The notes beneath the pieces are model-generated. The model was not told the DNA's origin. It worked only from the letters and a program-made list of their open reading frames with translations, and searched no databases. Below are positions 1 through 13,388 of a stretch of 64,000 nt of DNA, in pieces. This stretch comes from Lactifluus volemus (lineage: Eukaryota > Basidiomycota > Agaricomycetes > Russulales > Russulaceae), in assembly GCA_022376515.1 (NCBI GenBank), contig WTXI01000002.1:1488001-1552000 (forward strand). The letters are read 5' to 3'. A program made the translations under genes and the position numbers. The number at the start of each line of letters is the position of its first letter. The stretch's first letter is position 1.

Positions 1-1661
1 TTCTCCCGTATCTCCCCTACCTTCGTCTCCGGCGTCACCTTTACCTCCACCTTCTCCCGCATTACCCATACCACCGCCTCCTTCGAGTTCCCCACTCCCT
101 CCTGTTACCCCATTATCGCCCACTACTACATCTTTTTGGGGTTATGCCGAAAAACTCAGAGATTCGGATACGGCTGCCTCCCTTGCGAAGGTTAGCACGA
201 ATTGGAGGGTAAAGGCAATGGAAGCGTGGAGTCATCGGTCATCGACATCGACATCGACATCGCCCTCCCTCAGCCCTTTATCACAGGCCAGGAACGAAAC
301 TGATTCAACAGGTCACAAGCCCTCGCGAGAACTTGCCAATGCCCGCCGCGTGGGATCGTTGTCTGACCCGTTTCACAACGAAGCATACGCTCCACCCCCT
401 CGCCCGGCTTACTTCCGTCCGCCGCGTGATAGCATGCTTCCGCAACCCAGAAGAAGCTTCCCGTCATCACCTCCGCCCACGGATTCAGGCGATGACACGC
501 CGTCAACGCAAGCGAAAGGGCTAAGAGACTCCCTTGCATCTCTTAAAGGGCTAGTTACCGCGACTTCCGAGAAATCATCCCCAAAATCTGGGCCAGGCCA
601 CTTCTGCTTAACTCGTCTTCCTTGCTTACAAAATCGACAGCAACGCCTTTACCCACCCCTCGCATGAGCGACTCGACGTCCTCCATCACCCATCCTGCGT
701 CCGAGATAGCGAGAAAGATACGACGCCATGAAAGCCAATCGGGATGGGAGTCTGATTCGGCGACAGAGAGTCGTATCGTTCCTCTCAATCGCCATTCAAT
801 ATCTCCCATGGCGCCTCAATTCCACTTGTCTCGCAGTCGGCGGTCACAATCTTCCTCATCCGAAAAGATCGTCTCTGGACAAGATCTAGTTTCGAGCCGC
901 GGGTTGATTTCACCCTCCGCACGCAGCGAGGGATCGGTGGGTCGGCACTGGGGTAGGATTGATGTTGAATCAGATTCTCCCATAACTCTCCCTTCTTCAC
1001 CTCCTTTACCTACACCGCCACCCCCATTCGCCGCCTCGATAGTTCCCGCGGTGTCTGACGCCGATCCTCAGCGTAACTCACAGTTATCTCCGAGTCAAGC
1101 CTTAGCGCTCCTGCCTTGGAAGCCCCGAGCCAAGCCAGAAAATTAGCTCGGAAGAAAACCCCCCCACCATCTCGGCCCGCTTACACGTCAGACTCTGCGC
1201 CAGATTCGCTGCCACCGAGCCCGCGATTGAGATCCAAACGCTCGCCACATCTTGCGAAACTACACGTTCATAAGAGTGAACCACCTGAAGTCCCGAATAC
1301 ATTGGCTCTGCCAGTATTACTCGATGACCACGACAATTCTGTGACTCCTCGCGCAAGTGCTTTCCATGAAGTCAATGAGGAGAACTCTATGTCCTCCGGC
1401 TCCCCCATGTCTCCCGCTCCACTGCCCTTAAGAACGAGGAAAGTGTCAAGTGAGGGACGCAAAGCGCATGGGGACATCCCTGAGACTCGTACTCGACAGA
1501 TTCCATCTATAAATCACTCCCCTAGAGCGCGGAAAGTCTCAGAACACAGGTTAGTCAAGCGTGCAGAAAGTGGGGCTGAGGAAGGCGATGATGAAGGATA
1601 CGATGAACTTTTGAGCGCGTACGAGAGCGAGGACAGTGTGGTTCATCGTGTGGTATACTGA
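1..1661 (+). CDS. Ser/Pro-rich protein, 5' partial, two frame breaks
   Basis: The reading frame is open from the left edge and ends at a TGA at 1659-1661. The protein is low complexity: proline/serine stretches, then a more ordinary segment reading FWGYAEKLRDSDTAASLAK, then Ser/Arg-rich disordered sequence and an acidic tail (EEGDDEGYDELLSAYESED). The frame changes twice, near 596-600 and near 1100, without a usable GT-AG pair. In both places the protein composition continues smoothly in the new frame, so one base seems to be missing each time. I do not recognise the family. It is probably the disordered C-terminal part of a larger protein that starts outside the window. Confidence 0.5.
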
Positions 1662-2699
1662 ACTGTTTTCCAGTCGTTGTTTACGTCGCTCTTACGTTCT
1701 ACACGTGTATAGTCTGGACACGCTCCCAAAGAGTTGCTGCGTAGAAGTTTTACATGCTTATAATACTCCCCGCACGTCTTCTATGCCATTATTACACAGG
1801 TACTTATGGACACCATGATATACTTCGATTAATACTGGGAAGTGGGGTAGCAGATTCTAGGAAAGTAATCAGTACGTTTTGAGTGGACATAGGAGATTCA
1901 CCTTACCTCAAATGCAACCTCGACGTGTTGCTGGCCTCGACGGGAGTAGAGGACAGCAAGATAGTATCGCACGTCCCACCTTCGCAGTCCTTCGTTAATT
2001 AGCACATCTTCACTTCGGTTAGGGGTATAAATTTCCTAGACACGAAGAATGGCAGAGAAGGGAACCCGCGATGCGTTTCGAGCTGAATGCCGTAAGGGGG
2101 GAGAACAAGGACAGACTCTGGAAATGGGTATCAGCCGGAGACAGTAGTCAGCCCATATAACCCGTACCCCAAAGGACCTGGGTGAGCTTCTGATATACCA
2201 GTATAGCGAGAGCTATTCCCATGGCAATCATTGAAACTGGGCTTCCCCTCACCTGGCAGTTGTGATTGAATCGCTAATAAGTGAAAGTAAAATTGAAAGA
2301 ACGCACTGAAGGCCATAGTAAGCCAATAAGTACCACTAAGAATGCATCAAGTCTTGTAACCCATGGCAAACCGCCGAGTCTGTGTTGACTGGGTGACAAA
2401 CGCCAGTTTTCGACGCGGTACTCGCAACCTAAACCTGGTGTTTCGATAAAAAGGAGCTCAGGGTGTGCCTCGGGGAGCGGTTGGGAACGCCGCATGCAGT
2501 TTCCAGAAGGTCCCGATCCCTCAGAACCCGAGGAACCCCTTTCCTCCGACCAGTCGATGGTGGTAAAGAGAGAGTGGACCGAACCGAACCTTGACGTGAG
2601 AAAACTGGTGTGCATTCATTCCTGGACAAGCGCCTAGCACAACTTCGTGACTTTCAACTTCAAAATCGGTTCCCTGCCACATCGTAGTCAAGCTGGGGA
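1662..2699. other. Intergenic, no gene seen
   Basis: About 1 kb without a convincing reading frame on either strand. It presumably holds the 3' untranslated region of the Ser/Pro-rich gene and the promoter of ALG3. A 123-codon minus-strand frame (2521-2892) overlaps ALG3 exon 1 and looks like a shadow. Confidence 0.5.
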
Positions 2700-4251
2700 A
2701 CTCTCTCACTAAAACACCACCCGGCCGCCCTGGCCTAAAGTTCTCCGGCCTTTTCTCTACTACTACGAATCTATTAACGCGACTATTTTCCGATCCTAAA
2801 CTCTTTTGGACGCTTGCAAGTCTAGTTGTTGTCGCAGATGTAATCCTTACACAACTTATTATCCGGTTTGTTTCGTGTACGAGTGTCGTCACCGTGTGCC
2901 ATACCCTTACTCTTGCTGAAATTTAATTCAGTCACCGAAATTGATTGGGAAACCTATATGCATCAAGTGAAAATCTATCTAGACGGAGAGCGAGACTATT
3001 CTAGCATTTCTGGGCCAACCGGACCCTTAGTGTCAGTGTTTTTGCGACGTAATCTTTGAGACAAGACGTTTGAGAGTGTTTTGTTGCAGATATCCAGCAG
3101 GACACGTTTACATCCACGCCCTTCTCTACTGGCTTACAGATGCGGGCAGAAATCTGGCACTTTTGCAGCAAATTTATGCCTTTTTATACACAGTGTCTCT
3201 GATCCTTTCTTGTGCAATCTATCGTCGGGCGGTGGCGTTCCTAATGGGATCGTACTTCTGCTCCCACTGAGCAAAAGGCTTCACTCGATCTTTGTGTTGC
3301 GCCTTTTTAATGATGTATGGGCAGTGACACTCACTCAACTTTCCATCCTGGCCTTGGTGGGGGTTTATCTGATATTGCCGTATTGTTCTTAAGGTAAGTG
3401 ACAGTAGTTTATCCATTGCAAGTGCTATAGACAACGTATTGCAGTGTTGCCTTATCCGTCAAGATGTCGTCTTGCTTTATCTCCCGGCCTTTCTTGTCGT
3501 GCTGGTCAAACAACGCGGGCTGGCTACTACCATTCGGCTTTGCGTTGTCATTTTCTCAGTTCAGGCACTGTTGGCATACCCATTCCTTCATGAGCATCCG
3601 CTTCCGTACCTGAAACACGCATACGACTTTGGGCGCATATTTCTCTACAAATGGACCGTCAACTGGGATTCTTGAGTGAAGACACGTTCCTTGACCCAAA
3701 TTTTGCAAGGGCGTTACTTGTGGGACATGCCTCCGTTCTTATTGCGTTTGGACTTTTCGATGGTGTCGAGCTGCTGGAGGGCCCATAACAATTCTCAACA
3801 GGGCCGTCCGGTACCCGAGCTATCCGGGTAGCCCTGTCCCTGTCACAGCCGACGGTACGCATAGTGGTGTGTTCCGTCTTTTCAATCACTTTAAGTGTTT
3901 TTGCAGAAACCATCACGATCGCATTAACGTCCAACCTTATCGGAATACTGTTCGCACGTTCATTGCACTACCAATTCTATTCATGGTACGCCTATCAAGT
4001 GCCCCTGTTGGCGTGGAGGACAACTACCCAGCCGTTCTCAAGTATGTGTGATGTTTGCAAAATTTGAGCAGTTCTGATTGTAGAGTAGGCTTATTATTAT
4101 AGGGGCAATAGAATATGCGTGGAATGTGTATCCGTCTACGACAATATCCTCTGTGGTGCTGTGTGTATCTCATGTCGTCCTATTGGGTGGAATTTGGTTT
4201 GGTTATGCGGACGGGAAAAGCCACGTGTTTATGAAGAAATGCCCACCGTGA
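2700..4251 (+). CDS. ALG3: Dol-P-Man:Man5GlcNAc2-PP-Dol alpha-1,3-mannosyltransferase (ALG3), frame broken
   Basis: Multi-membrane ER enzyme that adds the first lumenal mannose during N-glycan precursor assembly. Family blocks appear in order: [74 protein letters not shown] and [11 protein letters not shown]. Introns I could place are 2877-2931, one ending just before the TATCCAGCAGG stretch near 3090, one near 3391-3444, 3854-3905 and one near 4039-4102. At least five joints (near 3228, 3465, 3668, 3757 and 4020) need one extra base to keep the family sequence, several next to short G or C runs. No in-frame ATG is visible before exon 1, so the start is uncertain. It is either a decaying gene or a stretch of poor consensus sequence. 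TRS130 follows 50 bp downstream on the same strand. Confidence 0.8.
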
Positions 4252-4301
4252 GAATAGCGGTGTTAGGCTTGTACTGTACCATACCTTACTTACTCTGGAC
4301 T

Positions 4302-7300
4302 ATGTCAACACAACGTGTTATTGTAACTTATTCTGCGCCGCAACAACTTCTTTCTTCCGATCAATGGAAACAACTCTACAGTGCATTATTGGCTCAGTTA
4401 CCGCTCAGAAACATACACTGGAAACCACCGACTCTTCCTTCCATTAGGACAATCCAGGAACTCCAAGTCCAACTCGCCGCCCTTGACACTGTTCGTGACG
4501 AGAATACTTCCCAAGTCCCATATTCGCTTCTGGAGAGACCTTTACTGAACATCTACGTCGTAACATGTGAGGTAAAGCCCACCTCTATGAGATCGTCTGT
4601 TAGTTTACACCCAGCAAACAGGACAGCGACACGTACAAGGCTACTGTCAAAAAGCAAATCAAAGATTGGCAAACGTCCTTGAATCACCGCAAAAACCAGG
4701 AATGGATTATCGTACATGTTGTTCGATCTGATGTCCGTAACGTGTCGACGAATTTCTTCCAAATGAGGGGCAACGTACTCGACAAGATACGATCCGACTT
4801 TAACACGGACAAACGCGACAGGTGCGTGTCGACAACTCGGTAGCTCCAACGTTGCAAACCCAATTATCGGTAGATGCGTACAACTTGCCTGGCCCATAGC
4901 CATGGATAACCCCGTAGCCTGGGCCGAGGTACTTTCAAAGGTGAAGGACGGGCTATTGTCCGCATTTGACACGGCTGTCTCTCAGAGAGATGACGAAGTC
5001 AGGCGGTCGGAGAGCCAACAGTCGATGCCGGGATGGAATTTCTGCACATTCTTCATTCTAAAGGTACGCAGTACGTAGCCCATATTCTCGAACCATTGAC
5101 ATGTTCCCGCCCGTCCAGGAAAGCCTTGCCGCGACATTCGAGGGAATGAACCTTTCTGAAGATGCCCTACGTTGTTACGATGAACTCGAACTATCCTTTG
5201 AACATGTGCTTAGGGAGAAGAACTTATCCTGGTTCGGTACCTTCATCATTCCTAGCCCAAAAGACGATCCCTACCCCTTCTTTCCATCTCTAAAAAGCCC
5301 TACCGTGACTTGATCGTCGCAAATACAGTGTCTGTCTTCGACCTCCGTATATACATACTCGCGAATCAATGCAATCTCCTCGGGCAGATGGGCAAAGTCA
5401 CCGATCTTTGCAAAAGAGTCACGATGTTCCTTATATCCTTCGGGCGACACTTACGTGAAGTCAGTGTAAGTGGACGCCCTCTGATTCGCTTGATTCATGC
5501 TCCATCCGCTCTACATAGGCTATCCTACCTCCATATTTTGTCGAATCCTGGACGTACTCTTCGGCCCTCAGTGTAATAGAGCAAGCTGATGTCTGGGCGA
5601 GGGACATCAATTTGGAGGGTATCACCCTGAACCAATATAATGCATGCAAGGCCGAGCTGCTCGAGCTTGCGCGCAATCAGGTATGGCTGCCTTGATCAGG
5701 TCGTGCTGTTGCTAACCCGGTTCAGCTGGACTCGTTTGGGATACAAATTGGCTTTTTACCATCCCAACCACCGTTTTCGATGTCGTTACCTAGCACCCCG
5801 GTCACCCCAATCCAGGCGAAGCGAGAATCACGCGTCATCAGCAACTCTGAGCTCCTGAGATGTTTTGGAGATCAGGCCGCATTCTACGATCTGTATATCA
5901 ACGTGACCAACCGCGCAATAGATACATACGTGACCGCGGGTCGTCGCAAGTTTGCGCTAAGGCTACACGGCAGTCTGGCAGCTTTGGATGTGTTAGTGAC
6001 GACTATGTCCCCCTAACCGTATCTCACAAATCTATTCTAGTCACCGAGATCGATTAACCTCTGCCCTTCAAGTATATTCATCATTTCCAGCTCATTACGC
6101 GCCACACCACTGGACATCATTGGAGTCATACATGATTTCGCAAGCAATCGATACATATGCCCTCGTGGGCACTGCGAGGGACAGGCAATGGGTCAACGTT
6201 TTTCTCGCATACCTTAAATTATGCTCAAGCCCTAACCTTGAGTCGTTGAAACACCAAGATGACAGTACGGCATACACAACGGCGGTTATAGAGTCGTTAA
6301 AGGCTGTCGTCGATAACCTCGGTGAACGTTCGTTGTTCCTTAACTCTGGCTTGATTGGTAGTCTCACCCGACTGGTCCAAACCAGCATTCTTATATTCTG
6401 AGCATCCTGCCCTTTCCATTCGGGTATTAGATACAACCGCAGCGCCGGCAGAGCATGAAGACGGCTCTTTCCTGAATGTTTCGTTGCTCAATTTGCTATC
6501 TTGCGTGAGCCTGTATCTCGCCCCCGTGAGTGTCTTGTCTGATGGTGGTTACAAAAGCCATTCCCGGCAAGTGAAATTAGCGTAATCCTGGCTGGCCGAG
6601 AATCTGAGAGGCTTCGATTTTGCACCCCGGTCAAGTCATTAGAGCCTGGAACCTCAACTTTCAAGTTATTTTGCCCAGTATGTGTCCCCAACGCTTTCCA
6701 GAGCTTCCCGATTTAACACTATCAAAGTCTTCATCTTGGGGGACCTATATCCTAGACCAAACGGAAGTGACGATGTCAAATCTCCAGTTGCAGTGGAGCC
6801 ACCCAACGACCCCTAGTAGTTCCAACAAAGCCTCACGAACCAAACATGATCCTCCAACTCTGATTCGTCTCGTAAAAGATATACACGCCTTCAATGCCCG
6901 GTTAAGACGGCCTCGCTGTGGTAAGTAGGTACACCATGTAATTAACGCTTCTAAACTCGCAAGTTGTAGTTGAATTAGGACCGGTCACGTCGTCCAAACT
7001 TTTATTGTCTCTCTCGTCCGGTCGAAACCACATACCAAGGGCGACGCTCAAACTCTCCGGGCCACCAGACATCACCTTCCGTTATCAAGAGTCCACGTTG
7101 GATGATGATGGTGGGTTTTAAAAAGTGAACTAACTCATGGCTAAAGTGACATTCATTCTTCAGTAACTTCGGCATCTCTTGAATGCACAGCAGACAACAT
7201 TTCACTTTTGAATCTCGCGAAAAATTCAGCAGTTTCAGTATTGATACCTCACAGTGGCGCTTCATCGTATCACATCATGGTTAGTACCCTTTCGTCTTGA

Positions 7301-8867
7301 TAGACATACACCCATCAGTATGAATGAAAGGAAATCACCATTGTGGCGACGTACAACACAAAAGAGGAACCTACAATCAATCGCAGCTTCTTGCAGATTA
7401 ATAGGGTCCCAGCATCCCTACCGATCGTCATCAATGTCCAAGACTTTTTTCGAGGCGAGAGGTTACGACAAGATTATACCTGCCATTTCGTACCCCTCAC
7501 ACAAATTTCAGACTCTTTTCGAAGTTCACGATATCAACGACCGCACAACAACACGTTCGCGTGTCTTCAGTGACGTTAGAAAAGGTCAAAGACGACGAGG
7601 GGCTTTCCATACTTGGCACGCTCTCAAAAAGACGCGAAATGATTGTTCGTTCCTTGGGAACACGATGCCGCAGCTTTCGCTCATTTTTTATTAGACCGTT
7701 ACCCCTGCGCGCTCTGCACAATTTTTGTTTGAACTTGTCTCACGACGTGGCCGAGGTTAGATTCGTTGGCCATTTAGTAGATGGGCCAGACTGACTTATT
7801 TTAGTACTTGACCCGTTGATTCTATGCATCAAATATCGAACATTGCGAGATGGTAGGGATGTGCCTCACACTCACCCGAAACGTACATACCTGACCTTTT
7901 TGACCATCAGAAGTTGAAGCCGTGCTGGAACAAAGTGTTGACGAGGTTGTCGACGAATTACCCCAATATGGTGGCGAGCGCAATCGCTTGATCACACATA
8001 TGATTCGGGCCCTGGAAAGTGATGCAGATTGGGTTGAGTTGTATGGCATTACAGGCGAGCTGAAGGTCCCCGCATTCGGTGATGACAGCGTTACAAAGGA
8101 AATTCTATTCCGGGTTCGAGAGGTGGGACACCCAATTGCTCCACGAAAAGACGGACTCTTATCATTCCGCAGATGCTGGCCAAGGGCAGGCCCGCAGACG
8201 TAAAAAGTGGTCCTTGGCGAGAGATCCGCATTCAAGTTGATGTACCACTTATGAGTGTAAGTCCTAGTTCTCCATACCGTAGCCTGACTGTGACTTCATG
8301 CTGCTCGTGACGCTGCAGATACTTGCCGCAGTGCGACTATGCATTCTAGCGACACCGGATTCATCAGATCAATTGCCTCCGCTATATGCTGGACAGCCCA
8401 TTCCAGTTTCGCTATCAATCCAGACCTCCTTCCATTGGGACGAGAACCGGGACGCAGGTCGTCAATCGTACCAGATGCGATTCGAGATACAAGAGATGGC
8501 GCAAGACTGGCTCATAAGTGGGCAAACATGTGGGGACTTTGAGGCTGAGGTGTGTTCGTATCCGCGCGGCTAGTTTTCGAAAGGCTTAACGGGACTGTTA
8601 AAGGATGGCTCAACACACACCGCTGCGATAATGCTGATTGCCTTGCATCACGGCGAGTTGTCGTTGCCAAGGGTCAAGGTTTCACCCATACCTCTTGCGA
8701 CCGAGATGACTAAGGGGCCGTTATCTCTTCCCTGCACTGAGACTTATCAAGTACATGGGGCGGAAAAGGTGCTTATACTTCCTAGAGGCGGCCGGAGTAC
8801 ATTCATCGTCGGGATGGGAGAGGGAGCCTCCATTCGATCAGGCACGCAAATGTCAGTTGGGACGTAG
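4302..8867 (+). CDS. TRS130: TRAPP II complex subunit TRS130 / TRAPPC10
   Basis: Large trafficking-complex subunit acting at the Golgi with the Ypt31/Rab11 exchange factor. The start ATG at 4302 opens MSTQRVIVTYSAPQQLLSSD. Conserved blocks follow: SLLERPLLNIYVVTCE, QEWIIVHVVRSD, NFFQMRGNVLDKIRSDFNTD, MPGWNFCTFFILKESLAATF and CYDELELSFEHVLREKNLSW; the C-terminus contains QVHGAEKVLILPRGGRSTF. Introns at about 4569-4621, 4822-4870 and 5065-5119 splice cleanly. Near 5275-5285 the frame needs one base in a C run before the KKPYRDLIVANT block. Further exons down to 8867 are recognisable but I did not resolve every junction, and more single-base breaks are likely. Confidence 0.85.
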
Positions 8868-9775
8868 AAATTTATGGAAATACTGCAGACAATAAATGAG
8901 CAAGATATGATGACAAAACCGAATTATGGGCGTAGTCAAACCATAGGTCCTGCACTGCACAGTAAGTTACTAGCTTAGATGTCTCATGATCTGGGAAGGG
9001 CTCTGGCGCTGGTGAGAGCCATTGCTCACGTCATCCTCATCAAACAGATCGACATTAATTTTTTTTTGACATGGCGCTAACACTGCACTGACTGATCAAA
9101 ATCGATCAAATGTAACCCCACATCAGAAACCTCTGAAATTTTTTTTTCACTATCTGTGCTATGGAATGCCTGTAAACCCACCGCTTTTTCAGCTTTTTTT
9201 TTTTTAGCTCGCTCGAGCCAGCCCAAAAAAGTTCATTGCAGGTTTACTGATGCACTTCCAATTAGTCGGGGGGGGGGGGGGGACAATCCGGGTGATCTGA
9301 TCATAAGTCCGACCGCACAGGCAATTCGTCTCTCTTTGGCGGATCCCAGATGGCCAAGACAACCTGTCGTATAATTCAGGAACGCAGGCAGAAAAGGCTC
9401 GGAGAGCAAATCGACGACTCGGAGACTCGAGAGACACTCAATGACACTGACGGTTTTATGGACTCGGGTATGGCAGAGTTCGAGCCCCCAAGTCAACGAA
9501 GCATGGCTCACCCTTACCGAATCCACACTCACGACGTCCGCACTCAGTGACTGGCACCCACCTTCGGGATATGTTTTTTTGGTTGCGCCCTGTCTCACTG
9601 TCTCGATTAATCAATCTCGTAGATCAATCGGACCTAACTTACTAGTCCAGCTTTGTAGTCGTCCCGCCACCCCTAGCATCTCTTACCAAATTCGACAGGG
9701 CTCGTCTGTGAAATATTAAATGGGCACAACAGTCCTCCCATGGGCCATCCTTTCTCCTTTTCCCCTTTCGAGTCC
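8868..9775. other. Intergenic with poly-T tracts and a 15-G run
   Basis: No convincing gene. The stretch holds several T runs of eight to eleven bases (near 9059, 9139 and 9195) and an uninterrupted run of 15 G at 9268-9282. Reading frames here have no recognisable domains. Confidence 0.5.
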
Positions 9776-11221
9776 ATGGCACCTACTTCGAGCGCAGCAA
9801 ATCAAGGCAAGTTATCTGCTCCTTTCTTTATCAGCTCTTCCAATAACACCCAGTCACTGCGCAGGTGTTTTTTTATTGGAAGTCATTTGTAAGTGTCCAG
9901 GATATTGTGCAATCGAGCATTCCTAAGTTATCGAACAGTGAACTCGTTTCTCTGCGGGATTATCACCCAACAGCATTATCTGTATTGGGCTGGTGGTAGG
10001 TCTCATTCAGTCGTAGATTTTATGGACATGAAACTGCTTTCAGGTTTCAAGGATCCGATAATTCTGAAGTGAGCGTCAATGATACCGCACAATTCACTCA
10101 AGTTCACCTCAAATTTCATAGAATTTTGATTGTTGCACAGAATCTCATCGCTATCATTTCAACCGCTGTGTATGCCTTCATCCCTATTACAAGAACTGAT
10201 GTGATTAAATTAAGCCATGTGGAAACTAGGCTTTGGGTGGCAGCTTGGAACATCTTGTATGCTCCTAGTTCTTTGCCAAAGTCCGAGTCATGTCCATCAA
10301 TGCTGTCTATAGTATTACTGTCTATGATATAGGCGTTCCTTCCCTTGGTCTGTTCGACGTTGAGTGCCCATGCAATTTTTTGTCGCTGATACTTGTTTAA
10401 AGCATCGACATGGGGAACAGTAACTAACTCTGCATGTCAAGCCCTCCTCATCATAATGGCCAATACCTTCTTAGCTTTCCGGTCAATTATTTTCTGATCC
10501 TAGGTGGCTTCCTATCTGACTGACTTCAAATTTTCAGTATCTACACTCTAACAGGCAGCCGTTTAAAGACCGGTCTGGTTTTTGGACTCTCCTTCGCTGC
10601 CTTCCTCATGAGCGTTCCGGTCAGCGTAATCGGTTGGATTTTGGTGCCGTAAGGATGCTATTGTACCGAATACTCGAACACCTACTAATATATGCTGAAG
10701 TCTTCGGGAACTCGAGCATCCCTTGCAGCGTGGTGCAGCTGTGTTATGGCACACATTACAGGCTATCGTTGAATTCCTCATCATGTGTACTACATTGGTT
10801 TACGGCCCGTCCGCAGTGAGACTGATCACTCTACTCCATAGACTTCCTTTCACGAGCACTCCTGGGTTCCCGTAGTGGTATACAAGGATCAGACCAAGTC
10901 ATTCGCTATCTTGTTCGCAGTGTCATTCAAATTGGACTCTTTGCAATGATCTGGGCCATCGCAGGATTAGCGACATACTTCTTGGAGCCAAATTTCGGGA
11001 TGTATGCCCTCCTCGACGCGACATCAGGCTTGATATACACTCACGTAAGTAGCCGTTATCTCTACTAAAAGGTTCACAGGAAGGACGTTTATCGAATAGA
11101 TGATCTATGACGGCCTGTTATCACGCCCCCGTCTGCGTGGGAGAATCGCTACCAGTGGACGAAGCGGGATTGGAATAAGTTTACCTTCGCAGGTGCAGTG
11201 TTTTACTTTACCTGCAATTGA
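9776..11221 (+). CDS. DUF6534-type fungal multi-pass membrane protein
   Basis: Predicted start MAPTSSAANQ at 9776. After a GC-AG intron at 9807-9864 come hydrophobic segments: GVFLLEVI, LIAIISTAVYAFIPI, TGLVFGLSFAAFLMSVPVSVIGWIL, VEFLIMCTTLVYGPSAV and SVIQIGLFAMIWAIAGLATYF, then GMYALLDATSGLIYTHMIYD and LLSRPRLR. The last block, with its Leu-Leu-Ser-Arg ending, is typical of the DUF6534 domain of Agaricomycetes. The function of this family is unknown. Several introns are needed and not every joint in 9930-10560 was resolved. The stop is taken at 11219-11221, but an alternative last exon is possible. Confidence 0.6.
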
Positions 11222-11718
11222 ATGTCGTACCTAATGAAAGGACTAGAGTATACATCTACAGTCACTCTCATCTCCGCAGGCTGGAAGAAAGGCGTCGTTG
11301 GAGGCACCTCAACTTGACGAGCAGGGTCACGGTGCCGTTCCTTTCGTGAATTTGGATACCCGGGATAGTACCCCTGGCATACTGATAAACAGGGACGATA
11401 TATTTGAACGTAAAGGTGGATAAATCGGTACAACTAAGGTAGATGGTAAAATCAAATGGATCCGAGTGGTGTCTTCTGAATGCAGTGCGTATGTGAGAGC
11501 TCGAGACTGAAACACGAGTGCTGGAAATAAAGAAATTTAAAGCTTTGGTTGTGGGGTCATCGCATCACTGCACGCTATTACACTTGATCCCAATAGCTTT
11601 ATATGTGCGCAAAGATGTCTTTTTCTTTGCAGCGGCCACTCCGAGTCCTCGTTTACGTGAGCGTTTATGAGCTGCATGACATTATGTAATTTAACATAGT
11701 CATAGTCTGGGCACAATA
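11222..11718. other. Intergenic between DUF6534 gene and RRP3
   Basis: No gene seen. It presumably contains the 3' end of the DUF6534 transcript and the RRP3 promoter. Confidence 0.4.
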
Positions 11719-13341
11719 ATGTCAGAGCCAGAGCCAGAGGAAACTAGGACTTCACAAGACACAAAGCCGTCATTCAGGTCACTCGGGCTCATAGAGCCTC
11801 TTCTTGAGGCAATCGAGCGACTCAATTATAAAACCCCAACAGATATCCAGGTCGAGGCTATTCCGCCTGCTCTTGAAGGTCGAGACATCATCGGTGTCGC
11901 CTCCACTGGCTCCGGAAAGACGGCAGCCTTTGCACTACCTATCCTTCAGAAGCTATGGGATGAGCCCCAGGGCCTCTTCGCATGCGTACTCGCACCGACG
12001 CGCGAGCTAGCCTACCAAATCTCTCAACAATTCGAAGCGCTCGGCTCAGCTATGGGTGTCCGTTGCACCGTTCTCGTAGGTGGGATGGACATAGTAACGC
12101 AGTCAATCGCGCTGGCCAAGAAACCACACATCATCGTCGCGACTCCTGGACGGCTGAAGGACCATCTGGAGAATACCAAGGGATTCAGCCTGCGCGGTCT
12201 CAAGTTTCTGGTGAGCGGACCCTTTCAACCAGAATACTTTCCATGTCGTCATATACCGTATCCTGCGGTGCATGCAGTCGGCTAAAAGATACCTCTCAGG
12301 TCCTCGACGAGGCGGATCGTCTATTGGACATGGACTTTGGGCCGGATATCGACGCCATTCTCAAATCTATCCCGAAAGAGCGAACCACGTACTTGTTTTC
12401 TGCGACGATGACCACCAAAGTTGCCAAACTGCAGCGTGCGAGCTTGTCAAATCCCGTTCGAGTTGAAGTGTCGACAAAGTGAGCATTGTCGCACGGCAGC
12501 GCACTCTTTTTTTTTTTTCGCAAAGCCTTACATGTAATTTTTCCTGCACAGATATTCCACGGTGTCTACCTTGCTCCAGTACTATCTTTTTATACCTCTG
12601 TCACAAAAGGACGTTCATCTCGTCTACCTCGCCAACTCCCTAGCCCAAAATTCCATAATCATATTCACGCGGACAGTTCATGACGCACAACGGTACGTTC
12701 GCCTTGTTTATTGAAGTGACAAAGAAAATCCAAACCTCCATCAGACTCTCCGTCGTGTTGCGTAATCTAGGCTTCGCGGCGATCCCTCTCCATGGACAGC
12801 TGAGTCAAAGTCAGCGCCTTGGATCTCTGAGCAAATTCCAAAGCGGTTCCAAAAAAATTCTGGTAGCCACGGATGTGGCTAGCCGGTAGGCGCATCTTGC
12901 AGCATGCGGAAGCAAGAGTTGTTGGCTGAGACACAGTTTACTAGTGGTCTCGATATTCCGACAGTGGATATTGTCATCAATTTTGATATCCCTACACATT
13001 CGAAGGACTACATTCACAGGGTTGGCCGTACGGCTCGCGCAGGGCGTGCTGGGAAATCAATCACGCTCGTCACGCAGTACGACGTTGAATTGATCCAGCG
13101 TATTGAAACTGTGATCGGAAAAAAGATGGACGTATGGCCCACAGACAAGGAGGAAATAGCTCTATTGGGTGAACGGGTAGAGGAAGCATGTCGTCTGGCA
13201 GCCACAGAACTCCGGGAAGAGGGCATGAAGAAGGGACATCGACAGCGGAGAAAGGGAGATGTAGAGGATGACGCCAGAGACCGAGATGACGACATTGTCC
13301 AGGCGGGGATGCCGAAGAAGAAAAAGAAATACAAGAGATAG
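11719..13341 (+). CDS. RRP3: DEAD-box ATP-dependent RNA helicase RRP3 (DDX47)
   Basis: Nucleolar helicase needed for 18S rRNA maturation. Exons 11719-12210, 12300-12478, 12552-12692, 12745-12885 and 12945-13341 join in frame to 449 residues. All DEAD-box motifs are present: an F-x-S/G-L Q-motif region with [11 protein letters not shown], motif [20 protein letters not shown], motif II DEAD, motif III SAT, then IIIFTRT, DVASRGLDIP and [11 protein letters not shown]. The C-terminus is a basic tail ending KKKKKYKR, typical of this nucleolar helicase. DEAD is formed just after the first intron. Nothing suggests loss of function. RRP3 rather than another DEAD-box member is inferred from overall similarity and length. 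Confidence 0.93.
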
Positions 13342-13388
13342 CTTTGTTGTAGTTCTGTCTACAATTTACTTCCCGCATCAACTGCATC

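Noticed and set aside
2521..2892. 123-codon minus-strand frame
   Set aside because: It overlaps ALG3 exon 1 and has no recognisable features.
9478..9500. GAGTTCGAGCCCC resembling a tRNA B box
   Set aside because: No matching A box, acceptor stem or anticodon arm nearby.
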